64,000 bases of DNA from Topomyia yanbarensis (GCF_030247195.1 NC_080671.1:212392851-212456850); one strand, 5' to 3'. Shown: positions 46,920 through 57,281, numbered from the stretch's first letter. The notes: generated by a model from the sequence alone, not told the origin. A program made the numbers and translations.

Positions 46920-49900
46920 TCAAAACTTATCGTCTCGACAACATTCATTATTTCATCAACGTGTTTCAATGTACTGGCATCAACATTTCGTTTCAATACT
47001 CAACTATTTTTTAATACGAGATATTGCGTTCTACGTGGATCGGCTCGCTTTTGCTATTGACTCGTTCAGCAATGCATCTTCTTCAGAATATCGCTCACTG
47101 TGCATTATTGGAGGTATGTGTAGGCGAATTCCGTTTCTAAGCATTCTGATTCAATAGCAAATCCCTTGTCGACCATTATTTCATCCTGGTATCTCGTCAA
47201 CTTTTCCATAAATTTCTCGTTGTTGAAAATATATTTATCAGAAGCTTTTCCCGAATACGCTCGACTGCAAAAACTTATTAATCCAGCGGGCGTAACGCGA
47301 TAAGAAACTATTTGCCGTTCAAGCTTAGTGCATGCCAATTAGAATAGCAAGCTTCGGTGCAGTCGAGTACACATCGATTACCAAATTTTTGTTTGAAACA
47401 ATGTGGCATATTTCTACGAATTTCCTCCATTGTCGGCCAGTAAATCATAGGACTAAATACTTCTGATAAGATTTGGATAGTGTATGAAAAATAATATGAT
47501 GCTGTAGTTGGTGAAATCCTGAAAAGTGCAGCTAACGCTGCAAATGATACATTTTGCTTCAGCTTAGACAGTGTGAGAATTATTCGGTCAGTGGTGTGCA
47601 TTTTATACTTGTTCTTATACACATTGTCCTCTAGATTCTTAACTGTCGTACATACGATTTCCAATATGCACATTGATGGCATACCCGTCCACACGTTCAA
47701 ATCCTTGTCCGTGACTAAAAGATCACTAAGAATAATTTTCCTTTTTTGCTGCAGTTCCCGAATAGTGCGGTCGATATCGATCTGTTCTGCAGTATTTGTG
47801 CAGTCAGTCACGTTATTGTTTTGATCGATTCTTTCAGTGGTTTCGTAGAAAGGAAGTTCTGACAAAAACGACACCTTTTCCTCACATCCTTCGTTATTGT
47901 ATGTATCTGTAGGAAAATCCCGACAACTATCTTCCTTTGTTGCTGCGCTATCATCGTTAGATTTGTTGCTCATGGTTTGTGCTGTAATAACGGGATTCAC
48001 TTCCTCGTCGGATATACTATCGAGGGCGCGATAAGGACAGGTAGGTTTTGGATTCCGAAAACTTCTGAATGCTCGCAAATATGGATTATTACTACTTCGT
48101 GCTGATTGAGTTTTCTCCAGTAGTGTTGAAGGTAAATTGCGGCAAGGCACAGCACCATTCTTCAATAAATTTCGTCCTATAAATATATAGATTGCCTTAT
48201 TTCATACATACAATATCACAAGAGCTATACCTGATACATAATCACTTTGATGAAAGTGTTGGCTGCAAATGAAGGAATTCTGAGTCGGTTTGTGTACTGA
48301 TTTGATGGCATGTCTCCAGGCCTCCGCTATTGTCTTATTCTCTGGAAATTTGTGCAAGAATATCCCTTTCGAACTTTTTATAGAACATCCTGGCACAAAA
48401 CAACATCGATTGCTTCTTGGTTTCAAGTCTTCCTTGCAATAACTGTGATCTGTCAGATATGCTTGAGTCGGCAAATCCCTCACTTTCCTTCGATCCATAT
48501 ATGGCATTTTAATCATCCTCACGATGTTCTGGGAGGGAATAGCGTTCATTTTCAAATATCGAGAACGAACTGAGGAAGACATAATTTAGAGACTAATATT
48601 AATGATTGGGTTTGCTAATTTGAGTGAGAGGAAACATGAAACTATAAATAAAACTAGAAAATTAAAATTGAAATTTGTTCGTAGTCCCGAATGATCTAAA
48701 AAGTTTCCCACGTTTAATTACTCATGTTGTCTTTGTGATTGTATTGGCTGGAAACCATTAATATAAAGCTTTACTACCTTAATGGGAGTACACCATACCG
48801 TAACAGGGCTTTTCCTTCACCCATTAATGCATGAAATGTACGTTACTATAGTCGTGATTCGCTGGTTGGACACTTTTTAACTGGACCGCTTTTTAGTTGG
48901 ACCTCCGCTAGTTGGACCATTGCCCAACTAAAAAGCATCTGAACGTCAAAATTTCGTGTCAAATTTACTTTGACAATCAATCTGACAATATTTGGAGATA
49001 TGAACAGATCCATTTACACTGCCAACATCTCCTTTGGAGAGTTTTTGACATTTGTCAGTCGGTCCAACTAGCGAATCAAATTCGTTAGTTGGACAAGGCT
49101 GTGGCCCAACCAGCGAATCACGACTGTACTGTGTTACTAAGTGGGTACATTCCACTAAACAACACTTATATCGCGACAAGTGTTTCGACTACCAATTGGT
49201 TTACCTGTTACGTAATCTGTTGTTGCGAAATGCCTCCGACAAATATACAGGGGAAGGTTAGTTGCTTCCTCAGTTGTGATTCCCAGTAGCTCTGACCATT
49301 TTCCGAACGACGCCGTTTTTCTCTGAGGAAACTTTTCCATATTTCCTATGCGTTTCGAATGACAACCTATTATACAACATCCGGATTGTATCCTTATTTT
49401 TATGGAAGTGGGTGGTAGTTTCAAAAATGGCATCGCAGATGCTTTCAGCTTTTTTCTCGAATCTGTATTGAAATATTACTTAATATATATTTTTTTTGTG
49501 TAGGTTATTTAGATTTACTTTCGACAAAATCATCGGTTTTGAAATGATTTTCGCAAATGAATTCACCTCCATAACCTGTTACATTTAGCAGGTTTTGCCA
49601 TCGTTTAAATACTTTGCTGCTGGCACGTGGTACCCGAAGTAATTTATAGCCAGTTGTGTAACATTTCGGCACAATACAGCGCTGGTTGGATCTAAAATCC
49701 TTAGATAAAAACAAAATTAACGAATAAGATATTTTCTTGGAAGGACACGAAGAAGCTTTTGTGTTTCTTTGCAAATTCGATTTTCACTTTGCAAAAAAAT
49801 GTATTTAGAAGGCCAGAAACTATATGTATTACATACCACTTTGTGAGGAATCGATTTTTTTACCCCAATCATAGCGTTTAAACCAAATAAATCTGCTTAT

Positions 49901-49998
49901 TCAGGAAAAAAAATGAATTTTAATAAATTTTTAAAAAAATACACGCTTCTTTTGACGTTTGTTTTGATTTTGCTCACCATCGCGATAGCAGCGCTCAT
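46920..49998 (-). pseudogene. Triple-THAP transposase, copy 2, catalytic exon disrupted
   Basis: The THAP exons (mirrored at 49998-49978, 49699-49519, 49462-49205 and up to 48231) and the first 270 codons of the last exon equal copy 1. From the first catalytic Asp onward there are many small lesions: loss of GTT before CGATGTG, a 39-bp deletion just after DCTE, 1-base losses near 47300 and 47138, substitutions in the RIKIFGVLQ block, and a 34-bp deletion near 46940 removing VNISAPIL. Two open pieces remain (48165-47308 and 47338-47105). It cannot make an active transposase but could bind DNA through THAP fingers. Confidence 0.85.
48849..49126. mobile_element. pogo-like MITE in the copy 2 transposase intron
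   Basis: Mirror of 39165-39442 with the same CAGTCGTGATTCGC end and TA flanks. Confidence 0.8.
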
Positions 49999-50303
49999 GC
50001 GGTCGTTTTTGCGTGGATTTTACAATAGAAATACGTCAAATTTCATGTTCGTTTGGATACGTCATGGCCTCTTGGCCACACTCTAACTAGAGTGCTCTAG
50101 TTTTTAGGCCGTTTACTTTTGGCCGTTTACTAAAACGTCAAATGGGTTTTTGGCCGTTTACTATTTTTAATTTATTATGTTTCAGGAGAGTGTTGAACAA
50201 ATCGTAAAGGTATTAAATAGTAAATTCAACGTTTTCATAGCCAATGACACCTGCCAAGTGTACAACAATATTACGAACTGATTATGAGTTCATAACAGAT
50301 ATT

Positions 50304-50936
50304 ACACGCTCATTCAAAACTACTCAAAATTTGAGTTCGGAGCACTCAATTTCAAAAGTAATAGCAATATGTCAAAAAATGAGTTTTAATTTGAGTAGAA
50401 CTAACTCATTTCTCGAGTAATCATAAAATCTTCAATGTTCTGAGTGAAAAAAATACTCTCAAAAAAGTGTGCGGAATTAGGTGTTGATTTAAATTTTAAA
50501 AAGAGCCTAAAGTTAAAACCGATGATCGTTCAGAAAACTAGAAGGTAAGTTTCATTGAGTTTTGCTTGCTTTCAAATCTTACTTCCAGTTGTGTTTTTGT
50601 AGTTTCGGCAATTTATACAAGATGCCGATCGGCATGAAATAGATGTAGAAAACGACCCTTGGATTAAGTTCCCGAACATCGCAAACACCTGGACTATGGT
50701 CTGGAGGATCAGGTAAATGATATTTGAAATGCCAATGAATGTCTTTGTACTTTTATTAAAAATGCGGAATGATTATTTTCTGTATTTCCCTCTTGAGTAA
50801 AATGTACTCAAATTTGACATTGTTATCCCAAACTCAAAACTGAGTAAACTAGGAAAACTCAATTTTTGACTATGTGCACTTTTAATTAAATTGAGTGGCT
50901 GGCTACTCAAATTTGAGTTGTTATGGATGAGCGTGT
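50304..50936. mobile_element. 633-bp ACACGCTCAT TIR element containing a spliced-gene fragment
   Basis: The ends ACACGCTCATTCAAAACTAC and, inverted, ACACGCTCATCCATAACAAC continue into ACTCAAATTTGAGT motifs. Inside, a GAAG|GTAAGT donor (50545) and TTTTTGTAG| acceptor give a 58-base intron. The next 110 bases (50603-50712) are open and end at CAG|GTAAAT. The second copy is 56404-57036. No transposase is present, so it is non-autonomous. Confidence 0.7.
50603..50712 (+). pseudogene. Captured exon-like fragment inside the TIR element
   Basis: The open frame reads FRQFIQDADRHEIDVENDPW then IKFPNIANTWTMVWRIR. It is bounded by a good acceptor (GTGTTTTTGTAG) and donor (CAG|GTAAAT) and preceded by a 58-base intron. 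The protein is not recognised. It could be a leftover of an autonomous element's gene or a captured host exon. Confidence 0.4.
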
Positions 50937-50973
50937 AGTGTTGATACATTCGCTCTGTGAGAATTTTAAACTA

Positions 50974-51173
50974 TTGTTTGTGGCACTAAAAACTGGATTC
51001 TAATCGCACTGCGCACTTACCACTCTTTCATTAAATTCTTCTGGTTAATTTGACTGATCTGTCTATGAAAGTACCATCTCTATCACTGGAAATACATGTG
51101 TTTTGACAGCTCGCAGTTTTGAGATCACTCACACTTTGAAAGTGCGGAGTCCAGGTTGGTGGGAAGTGCGCAA
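50974..51173 (-). mobile_element. TTGCGCAC MITE (reverse orientation)
   Basis: Family of about 207 bp with ends TTGCGCACTTCCC and TTGCTTGTGGCAC and a TA duplication. Here TA is at 50972-50973 and 51174-51175. It contains a CATAGAC-rich interior shared by all members. Confidence 0.8.
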
Positions 51174-51659
51174 TAAATTCCATTAAACCACGGTGCCGAT
51201 TGCAAAACTTTTTGACAATGAAATCTCGACAAACATATGATTACGGCCTAAAAGCCAACTGTCAAAATCCACTTTGAATGGAAATCCTGGACAAACCGTT
51301 ACACGCCAATCACAGATGGTGGTAGTAAACGAAAGAGAAAAGTTTTCTCTTTCATAAACTCTCGAGTACTTTTTCAAATGGACGTAAGTAACAATGAGAG
51401 ATTCTCTTTGAGGTCTTTCTCTTCTGTTCATTACTCGGCCATTTCAACATTTACTACTCTACTCTTTGCATAATATTGTAGTAAAAACCGTCGGCTTTCG
51501 ATATGTACTGGAAAATTAGTACAAAGTGTTGTAATGACGTCGTAATAAACGAAAGAGAAAGTAAACAAAGAGAGGCTCTCAATGTTACTTACGTCCATTT
51601 GAAAAAGTACTCGAGAACTGTTGAGAACTGTGTTCGACTAGCAACGGTTCCCAGTAAAC

Positions 51660-51880
51660 TTTGTAGAGCTCAATCGGCCCGATTATCAGGCCGATGATCG
51701 GGCCGACTAAGCCCGATAACGGGCCGATCAGAGCAGTATATCGGGTTTATATCCTGCAATTTTGCACCATTTGTATAAACCGCGTCAACCTTCGAATATG
51801 CCAACCGCATCGACGTAATCGGACCGACGTGAGCCCGATGTAGAACTATAGAAAATCGGGCGACCGTCGTGCTCATTAAT
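51660..51880. repeat. GC-rich segment with CGGCCCGAT inverted and direct repeats
   Basis: CGGCCCGATTATC, GATCGGGCCGAC, CCCGATAACGGGCCGATC and later TCGGGCGACCG form overlapping palindromes within about 70 bp plus a distal arm. It resembles a small TIR element, but I could not fix its ends. Confidence 0.5.
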
Positions 51881-51923
51881 TTCGTTTTCTTCTTCTTATT
51901 TTAAACGTTTGGTTTTTCTTTTT

Positions 51924-53033
51924 TCAAATAAAAGCAAAAACAGCAATATTTTTTTGCTTTAAAATTTTTATTAGCGCCAGGACGTTATATTTCTTGTTAA
52001 ACAACGTTAGCTTTAGTGGCGGATATTCCATCAGAGGCGGTTGAAACTCCGGAACAATTCTCGTAATCTGTGGCAAAGGAGCGGAATCAATTCTACTTAA
52101 TTTTGCCGGTTTGCTCGATTCAATCATGCTAAATGGAACCGTCGCATTCAATGTTGCCGGTGTCGAGAAAGACATCCACATTTAATCGTGCCGGTCGGGG
52201 CGCTACGCGTTCCACTTTCGGAGTGTTCATCACCAGGCTCGAGGCTTTACTACATAATTTCTTCGTCTGCAGCTGCTGATTCGCCGACCCTCGACACGGG
52301 GGCGAAGCCGTGTATGTAATTTCCCGAGCTTGCTTTGTACCAGCTTCGCCTGAATCAACCTCCGATAGTTCCTTACATGGTTTCTTAATCCAATCGGCAT
52401 CCAGTTCTGTCGAAGGCGCAATCACACTATTTTCCGCATCAATCTCATCCTCGTGTCTATGTGTTCGGATCATCTTCAGATGAGGTTCCGCCGGAATGAG
52501 CAACGCTCCCTCCCGTTCCACCTTGTGTCAGCCTGAAACACGGACTCCACCACATATGAAATTGACCCGGCTTCGAGTACAGGCTAGTCATCGATTGACT
52601 CTTATTTAACGGCGATTGCGTTTTGTCGTGGTACTTTACCAATCGGTTAACCAATCCTCCTCTCCGTGTAAATCCTGCAAAATTAAACGAATTAGAACCT
52701 ATAAAGGACGTGCAGACTTGCGAACTCACTTAGGATCACTCAATCGATCCACACTGGACCCGGACGTCATTCAGCTGCTTCTAAAATTTGTCCTGCTATT
52801 TTGCAACGGAGAGGTAGGCTTCTTTTCCCAACTCCAACCTGTCCTACCGGACTACCGTAAAGATTCCCCCGGATACCGCTGCTGTCCAGCTGTGTCGACT
52901 CTGCCATCGGACTACTCAGCTTTCTGCTCAAATTTCCACTGCTCAGTTCCCCTCGGGCACCGCCGCTGCCAGCGATCCCTCCACTAGCAAAGGCGAACGA
53001 CGTGTATCGGCTGCCGTTGTGGTTCATTTCCTG
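51924..53033 (-). pseudogene. Exons of an unrecognised host-like gene, with frame breaks
   Basis: On the minus strand, TTTTTTTTCTTTGCAG precedes GAAATGAACCAC (from about 53030), opening a Ser/Gly-rich frame (SFAFASGGIAGSGGARGELS). A second acceptor, TTCGTTTAATTTTGCAG, precedes a frame reading FTRRGGLVNRLVKYHDKTQS then LNKSQSMTSLYSKP. Further on are LLIPAEPHLKMIRTHRHEDE and, in another frame, IESSKPAKLSRIDSAPLPQI. At least two frame changes (near 52525 and 52165) separate these parts. The low-complexity acidic and Ser-rich character suggests a cytoplasmic scaffold or signalling protein, but I do not recognise it. Frame breaks could be decay or assembly error. Confidence 0.45.
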
Positions 53034-53039
53034 CAAAGA

Positions 53040-54010
53040 AAAAAAAAGTTTGGTAATTGGAGGTCCAAGAATCAGAAATGTAAATACACCACACAAACTA
53101 AACACGAAATAATTATGCAACCATAAGATTATTAGTGGTTCAATTGGACCTCAAGCTCCGGAGTAACACTTGCATTTTTCGACCACTACCAATCGTCCTA
53201 TAGCTCGGTGCTGGTCGTATCCTTCCGAGTTTTGTACAATTTCCATAATGCAAGGATATAAAAAGACGACGGTTTGTGCTATTCAAGGAAGTCAGATTGC
53301 CAGGTGATACAGACTATTACTATACTGAAAGTTTTTCTATCCGACAAAGTTTATCGTTACCATTAATTTGAAATATTTAGACGATCGCAAAACTTTGAAA
53401 CTCGGGAAGCATTTGGACTCGAACGAGTTTGCATGACACTGGTTTCTGGGCAGGTTAATGTGTCTGGATTAGTGTCCAGGGTGGACTATCATGGAGATCA
53501 GGTGTAAACAATACTATCAAAAAAGTCCTGAATAAGTGTCACGAAAACAAATAAATTACCGAATGCCATGATCAAGTTCAACACCTGAAAAAAAAACGAA
53601 TCTGTGAATAAATTTGAATAGATTATACGAATAATACGGTGCACTGTTTTGGCTGTTTATCTAAGGGATCAGATTGGATTGACCTAAATTATCGGGGTCT
53701 GATGGGGTGGTAGTCTGAGGGGACTGGTGGAGAGGGATCTGAGGGGGTTTAACGAGTTGGGGTTAGGACATGGCGGTGCGATATGTGGGGGAGTAACCCT
53801 TCACCACACACTCCAGTTAAAATCCAGAGTACATTTTTCTCGAGAGTACTGGAGCAGCAGAGCTATAGTCTCGACAGGACTCCCAACAATACAATTGAAA
53901 ACAAGACGGGAAATGTTACCCCCTAAACTGCTTAAGGCCAATTACAGTGGGCCGTGATTCTGAATGTGATATTCATTTTATGGTTCAGATATGTGCGAGC
54001 GTAGGGAGTT
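53040..54010. other. Interval without a supportable gene, ends at the gap
   Basis: No domain is seen. The last part (53795-54010, with CTGCTTAAGGCCAATTACAG) resembles 31640-31815 and is probably a dispersed repeat that broke the assembly. Confidence 0.5.
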
Positions 54011-54510
54011 NNNNNNNNNNNNNNNNNNNNNNNNNNNNNNNNNNNNNNNNNNNNNNNNNNNNNNNNNNNNNNNNNNNNNNNNNNNNNNNNNNNNNNNNNN
54101 NNNNNNNNNNNNNNNNNNNNNNNNNNNNNNNNNNNNNNNNNNNNNNNNNNNNNNNNNNNNNNNNNNNNNNNNNNNNNNNNNNNNNNNNNNNNNNNNNNNN
54201 NNNNNNNNNNNNNNNNNNNNNNNNNNNNNNNNNNNNNNNNNNNNNNNNNNNNNNNNNNNNNNNNNNNNNNNNNNNNNNNNNNNNNNNNNNNNNNNNNNNN
54301 NNNNNNNNNNNNNNNNNNNNNNNNNNNNNNNNNNNNNNNNNNNNNNNNNNNNNNNNNNNNNNNNNNNNNNNNNNNNNNNNNNNNNNNNNNNNNNNNNNNN
54401 NNNNNNNNNNNNNNNNNNNNNNNNNNNNNNNNNNNNNNNNNNNNNNNNNNNNNNNNNNNNNNNNNNNNNNNNNNNNNNNNNNNNNNNNNNNNNNNNNNNN
54501 NNNNNNNNNN
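54011..54510. other. Assembly gap, exactly 500 N
   Basis: A round-number gap is typical of scaffolding and does not measure real length. Open frames running through it are meaningless. The right edge (TTTCGTGTATAGTGCTG) matches 58659, inside a gene fragment repeated downstream. Confidence 0.98.
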
Positions 54511-55203
54511 TTTCGTGTATAGTGCTGTAACCAAAGCACATGATTTTCTGAAAGCTATTTCGTCGCTGTTGTGCCTATGACTTATGACAAGCGCCATTTA
54601 GCACTTTTCGAGATAAACGATTTTTAAAGTTTGAGATTGAATATTTTAAAATTTATAAATGTTGGAAGCTTTTCGGAGAAGGCAATCGATGCTTCTATCT
54701 TTTCTGAAGTAATCTCTCGATTTGTGCGAAGATATGTTGACTATATTTACAGTTTTTGCTTAAAATGTAAACCAAAGTCGCTCGCATACGTGTCATAAGT
54801 GTATATTGATGATAAAATATGTATGACGTGTCACAAATGTACACAGAAGATTTCATATAAAAATGAATCAAAACTGATTTGTAAAATTATGAGTTAGAGA
54901 TAGCTATGTCCAATACTATACTTTTCCACGCGATAGCAGCAATATCAGGTTACAAAATGATGATATTGGAACACAAAGTTTTCCCAATTTTCCTCCTTCA
55001 TTCGGGAAAAACAATAAACAAAAGTTGGTTTCATCAACAATTTAGAGACAATATTGCGCACTTCCCACCAACCTGGACTCCGCACTTTTAAAGTGCGAGT
55101 GATCTCAAAACTGCGAGCTGTCAAAAACATGTATTTCAAGTGATAGAGATGGTACTTTCATAGACAGACCAGTCGAACTAACCGGTCTACGAGAAGAATT
55201 TAA
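54511..55203. repeat. Segmental duplication (matches 58659-59352)
   Basis: The block includes the 5' part of the DUF7869-like exon region, the TIR CTGTTGTGCCTATGACTTATG, and a truncated TTGCGCAC MITE from 55054. The equivalent downstream block continues to the full MITE end at 59409. Here it stops at AATTTAATG and joins the partial GAGCACTC element. Confidence 0.88.
55054..55203 (+). mobile_element. TTGCGCAC MITE, 3'-truncated
   Basis: It starts after TA at 55052-55053 and matches other members to GAAGAATTTAATG, then joins TTTTTTATTCCG of another element. The missing end shows a deletion or recombination joint. Confidence 0.75.
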
Positions 55204-55204
55204 T

Positions 55205-55988
55205 GTTTTTTATTCCGTTTGAAAATATTATGAACGCTCTTGACTGTCAAAACGACCAATCAGAAGCTGGTGGGCCCATATTATTGGCTCGAATCAAAAC
55301 TCGTCGAAATGTCAATTGACGATAGGTTCATCCGGAGTGTTCATTTGTGTTTACATTTTACTAGCGTTGCCAATTTTATTTTGTGTCCAGCACCCAATGT
55401 GGCTACGCCACATCGCTTTTGTGCGTGCTGTCCGACTTCGCTACCGCTCAGTCGGACTTAAACTAGGGATAGCCCCTATGTTTGAGTAAGCCGGGCAAAC
55501 GAGTGGGTCACAGGTTCGCTTGCTTCCGACGGCGGGTCGGTGGCCACCTCGCCCTCTAGGCCTCGGTTATGCGGCTAAGCCGCATCGAAATGGTACCCCT
55601 TAAACATTCTAACTTGAATCGGTTGTGTCACCGGAGCCGGAATACGAATTAGAACCAGCCAGCATTCCGGCTGAGTTAAACTGGGAAGTTTAGTACAATT
55701 TGATCTGGAAATAAAATTTTTCTGGCAACGCTCCAGCACTCCGTTGATTTCACCACCTGGGCGCCAGGTTGACGATATGAAATGAACTTTGTTTACTTTC
55801 GACAAGTTTTGATTCGAGCCAACAACATCCAGCCGAAGCTGGTTCAATATTGAGGTTAGGACTGGATCAAATTGGCTACGCGATTGTCTTCTCTTCTCTT
55901 AGGGCAGTATACACAATAGAAATACGTCAAATTTCATGTTCGTTTGGATACGTCATGGCCTCTTGGCCACACTCTAACTAGAGTGCTC
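55205..55988. mobile_element. Partial GAGCACTC element without ISL2EU insertions
   Basis: 55208-55271 plus 55844-55988 equal 38128-38266 plus 50025-50097. They read straight across the AT at 55916-55917 where copy 1 carries the 11.8-kb ISL2EU pair. The left part is missing. A 563-bp element interrupts it at GAAGCTGGT. Confidence 0.85.
55272..55834. mobile_element. 563-bp Mutator-like MITE with 9-bp target duplication
   Basis: GAAGCTGGT is present on both sides (55263-55271 and 55835-55843) and once in the uninterrupted relative (38184-38192). The ends share TTGGCTCGAATCAAAACT and GTCGAAA within about 40 bp of inverted repeat. A 9-bp duplication with long TIRs fits Mutator-like elements. No coding is seen; the inner part resembles the 6457-6680 element around GAATCGGTTGTGTCACCGG. 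Confidence 0.85.
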
Positions 55989-56106
55989 TAGTTTTTAGGC
56001 CGTTTACTTTTGGCCGTTTACTAAAACGTCAAATGGGTTTTTGGCCGTTTACTATTTTTAATTTATTATGTTTCAGGAGAGTGTTGAACAAATCGTAAAG
56101 GTATTA

Positions 56107-56313
56107 TTGCGCACTTCCCACCAACCTGGACTCCGCACTTTTAAAGTGCGAGTGATCTCAAAACTGCGAGCTGTCAAAAACATGTATTTCAAGTGATAGA
56201 GATGGTATTTTCATAGACAGACCAGTCGAACTAACCGGTCTACGAGAAGAATTTAATGGAAAAATGGTAAGTGCGCAGTGCGGTTAGAATCCAGTTTATA
56301 GTGCCACAAGCAA
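56107..56313 (+). mobile_element. TTGCGCAC MITE with verified TA target
   Basis: TA at 56105-56106 and 56314-56315. Copy 1 of the duplication reads GGTATTAAATAGT at 50211-50223 without it, proving insertion into a single TA. Confidence 0.92.
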
Positions 56314-56403
56314 TAAATAGTAAATTCAACGTTTTCATAGCCAATGACACCTGCCAAGTGTACAACATTATTACGAACTGATTATGAGTTCATAACAGAT
56401 ATT

Positions 56404-57036
56404 ACACGCTCATTCAAAACTACTCAAAATTTGAGTTCGGAGCACTCAATTTCAAAAGTAATAGCAATATGTCAAAAAATGAGTTTTAATTTGAGTAGAA
56501 CTAACTCATTTCTCGAGTAATCATAAAATCTTCAAAGTTCTGAGTGAAAAAAATACTCTCAAAAAAGTGTGCGGAATTAGGTGTTGATTTAAATTTTAAA
56601 AAGAGCCTAAAGTTAAAACCGATGATCGTTCAGAAAACTAGAAGGTAAGTTTCATTGAGTTTTGCTTGCTTTCAAATCTTACTTCCAGTTGTGTTTTTGT
56701 AGTTTCGGCAATTTATACAAGATGCCGATCGGCATGAAATAGATGTAGAAAACGACCCTTGGATTAAGTTCCCGAACATCGCAAACACCTGGACTATGGT
56801 CTGGAGGATCAGGTAAATGATATTTGAAATGCCAATGAATGTCTTTGTACTTTTATTAAAAATGCGGAATGATTATTTTCTGTATTTCCCTCTTGAGTAA
56901 AATGTACTCAAATTTGACATTGTTATCCCAAACTCAAAACTGAGTAAACTAGGAAAACTCAATTTTTGACTATGTGCACTTTTAATTAAATTGAGTGGCT
57001 GGCTACTCAAATTTGAGTTGTTATGGATGAGCGTGT
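56404..57036. mobile_element. 633-bp ACACGCTCAT TIR element, second copy
   Basis: Near-identical to 50304-50936, including the intron-like 58 bases and the exon-like open segment. Confidence 0.7.
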
Positions 57037-57073
57037 AGTGTTGATACATTCGCTCTGTGAGAATTTTAAACTA

Positions 57074-57281
57074 TTGTTTGTGGCACTAAAAACTGGATTC
57101 TAATCGCACTGCGCACTTACCACTCTTTCATTAAATTCTTCTCATAGACTGGTTAATTTGACTGATCTGTCTATGAAAGTACCATCTCTATCACTGGAAA
57201 TACATGTGTTTTGACAGCTCGCAGTTTTGAGATCACTCACACTTTGAAAGTGCGGAGTCCAGGTTAGTGGGAAGTGCGCAA
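57074..57281 (-). mobile_element. TTGCGCAC MITE (reverse orientation)
   Basis: Counterpart of 50974-51173 in the duplicated block, with TA at 57072-57073 and 57282-57283. Confidence 0.8.

Larger units (their letters stand above)
44167..50024. mobile_element. ISL2EU-like DNA transposon, copy 2 (inverted; transposase broken)
   Basis: It starts TGACGTATCC and ends GGATTTTACA, followed by AT. Length is 5858 bp, 40 bp shorter than copy 1. It is a near-perfect reverse complement of copy 1 (position sums 88331 inside, 88291 outside). The YqaJ gene and THAP exons translate identically in the two copies. All clear differences fall at about 46735-47390, within and just downstream of the transposase catalytic exon. 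Confidence 0.85.
36817..50097. mobile_element. TA-flanked GAGCACTC TIR element carrying nested insertions
   Basis: The ends are the same ~65-bp arms as the 145-bp MITE at 33971, with TA at 36815-36816 and 50098-50099. Without its insertions the element would be about 0.6 kb. A CTGCCG element (36885-37803) and two ISL2EU-like transposons (38267-50024) sit inside. A partial second copy at 55205-55988 lacks the ISL2EU insertions. Confidence 0.8.
50025..51649. repeat. Segmental duplication, copy 1 (matches 55916-57967)
   Basis: From the AT beside the ISL2EU pair, the sequence matches 55916-57967 almost base for base through the GAGCACTC arm, the TTTTTAGGCCGTTTAC segment, a 633-bp TIR element and further MITEs. 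It lacks two MITE insertions present in the other copy. The match stops at AACGGTT (51649 versus 57967). Confidence 0.9.

Noticed and set aside
47573..48573. Plus-strand frames opposite the copy 2 transposase
   Set aside because: They are antisense to exons proven by identity with copy 1 and THAP/DDE motifs.
38265..50026. Large palindrome as a pure fold-back assembly artefact
   Set aside because: The outer flanks differ from each other and together reconstruct an empty site found elsewhere in the window, and the arms differ by 40 bp. The local lesion cluster could still be a consensus error and is listed as a finding.
53947..54597. Long open frames of 180-220 codons on both strands
   Set aside because: They consist almost entirely of unknown bases in the 500-N gap.
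55430..55570. Possible tRNA-derived SINE head (GTGGGTCACAGGTTCGCTTG)
   Set aside because: The B-box resemblance is weak, no A box at the right distance was seen, and the stretch lies inside the Mutator-like element.
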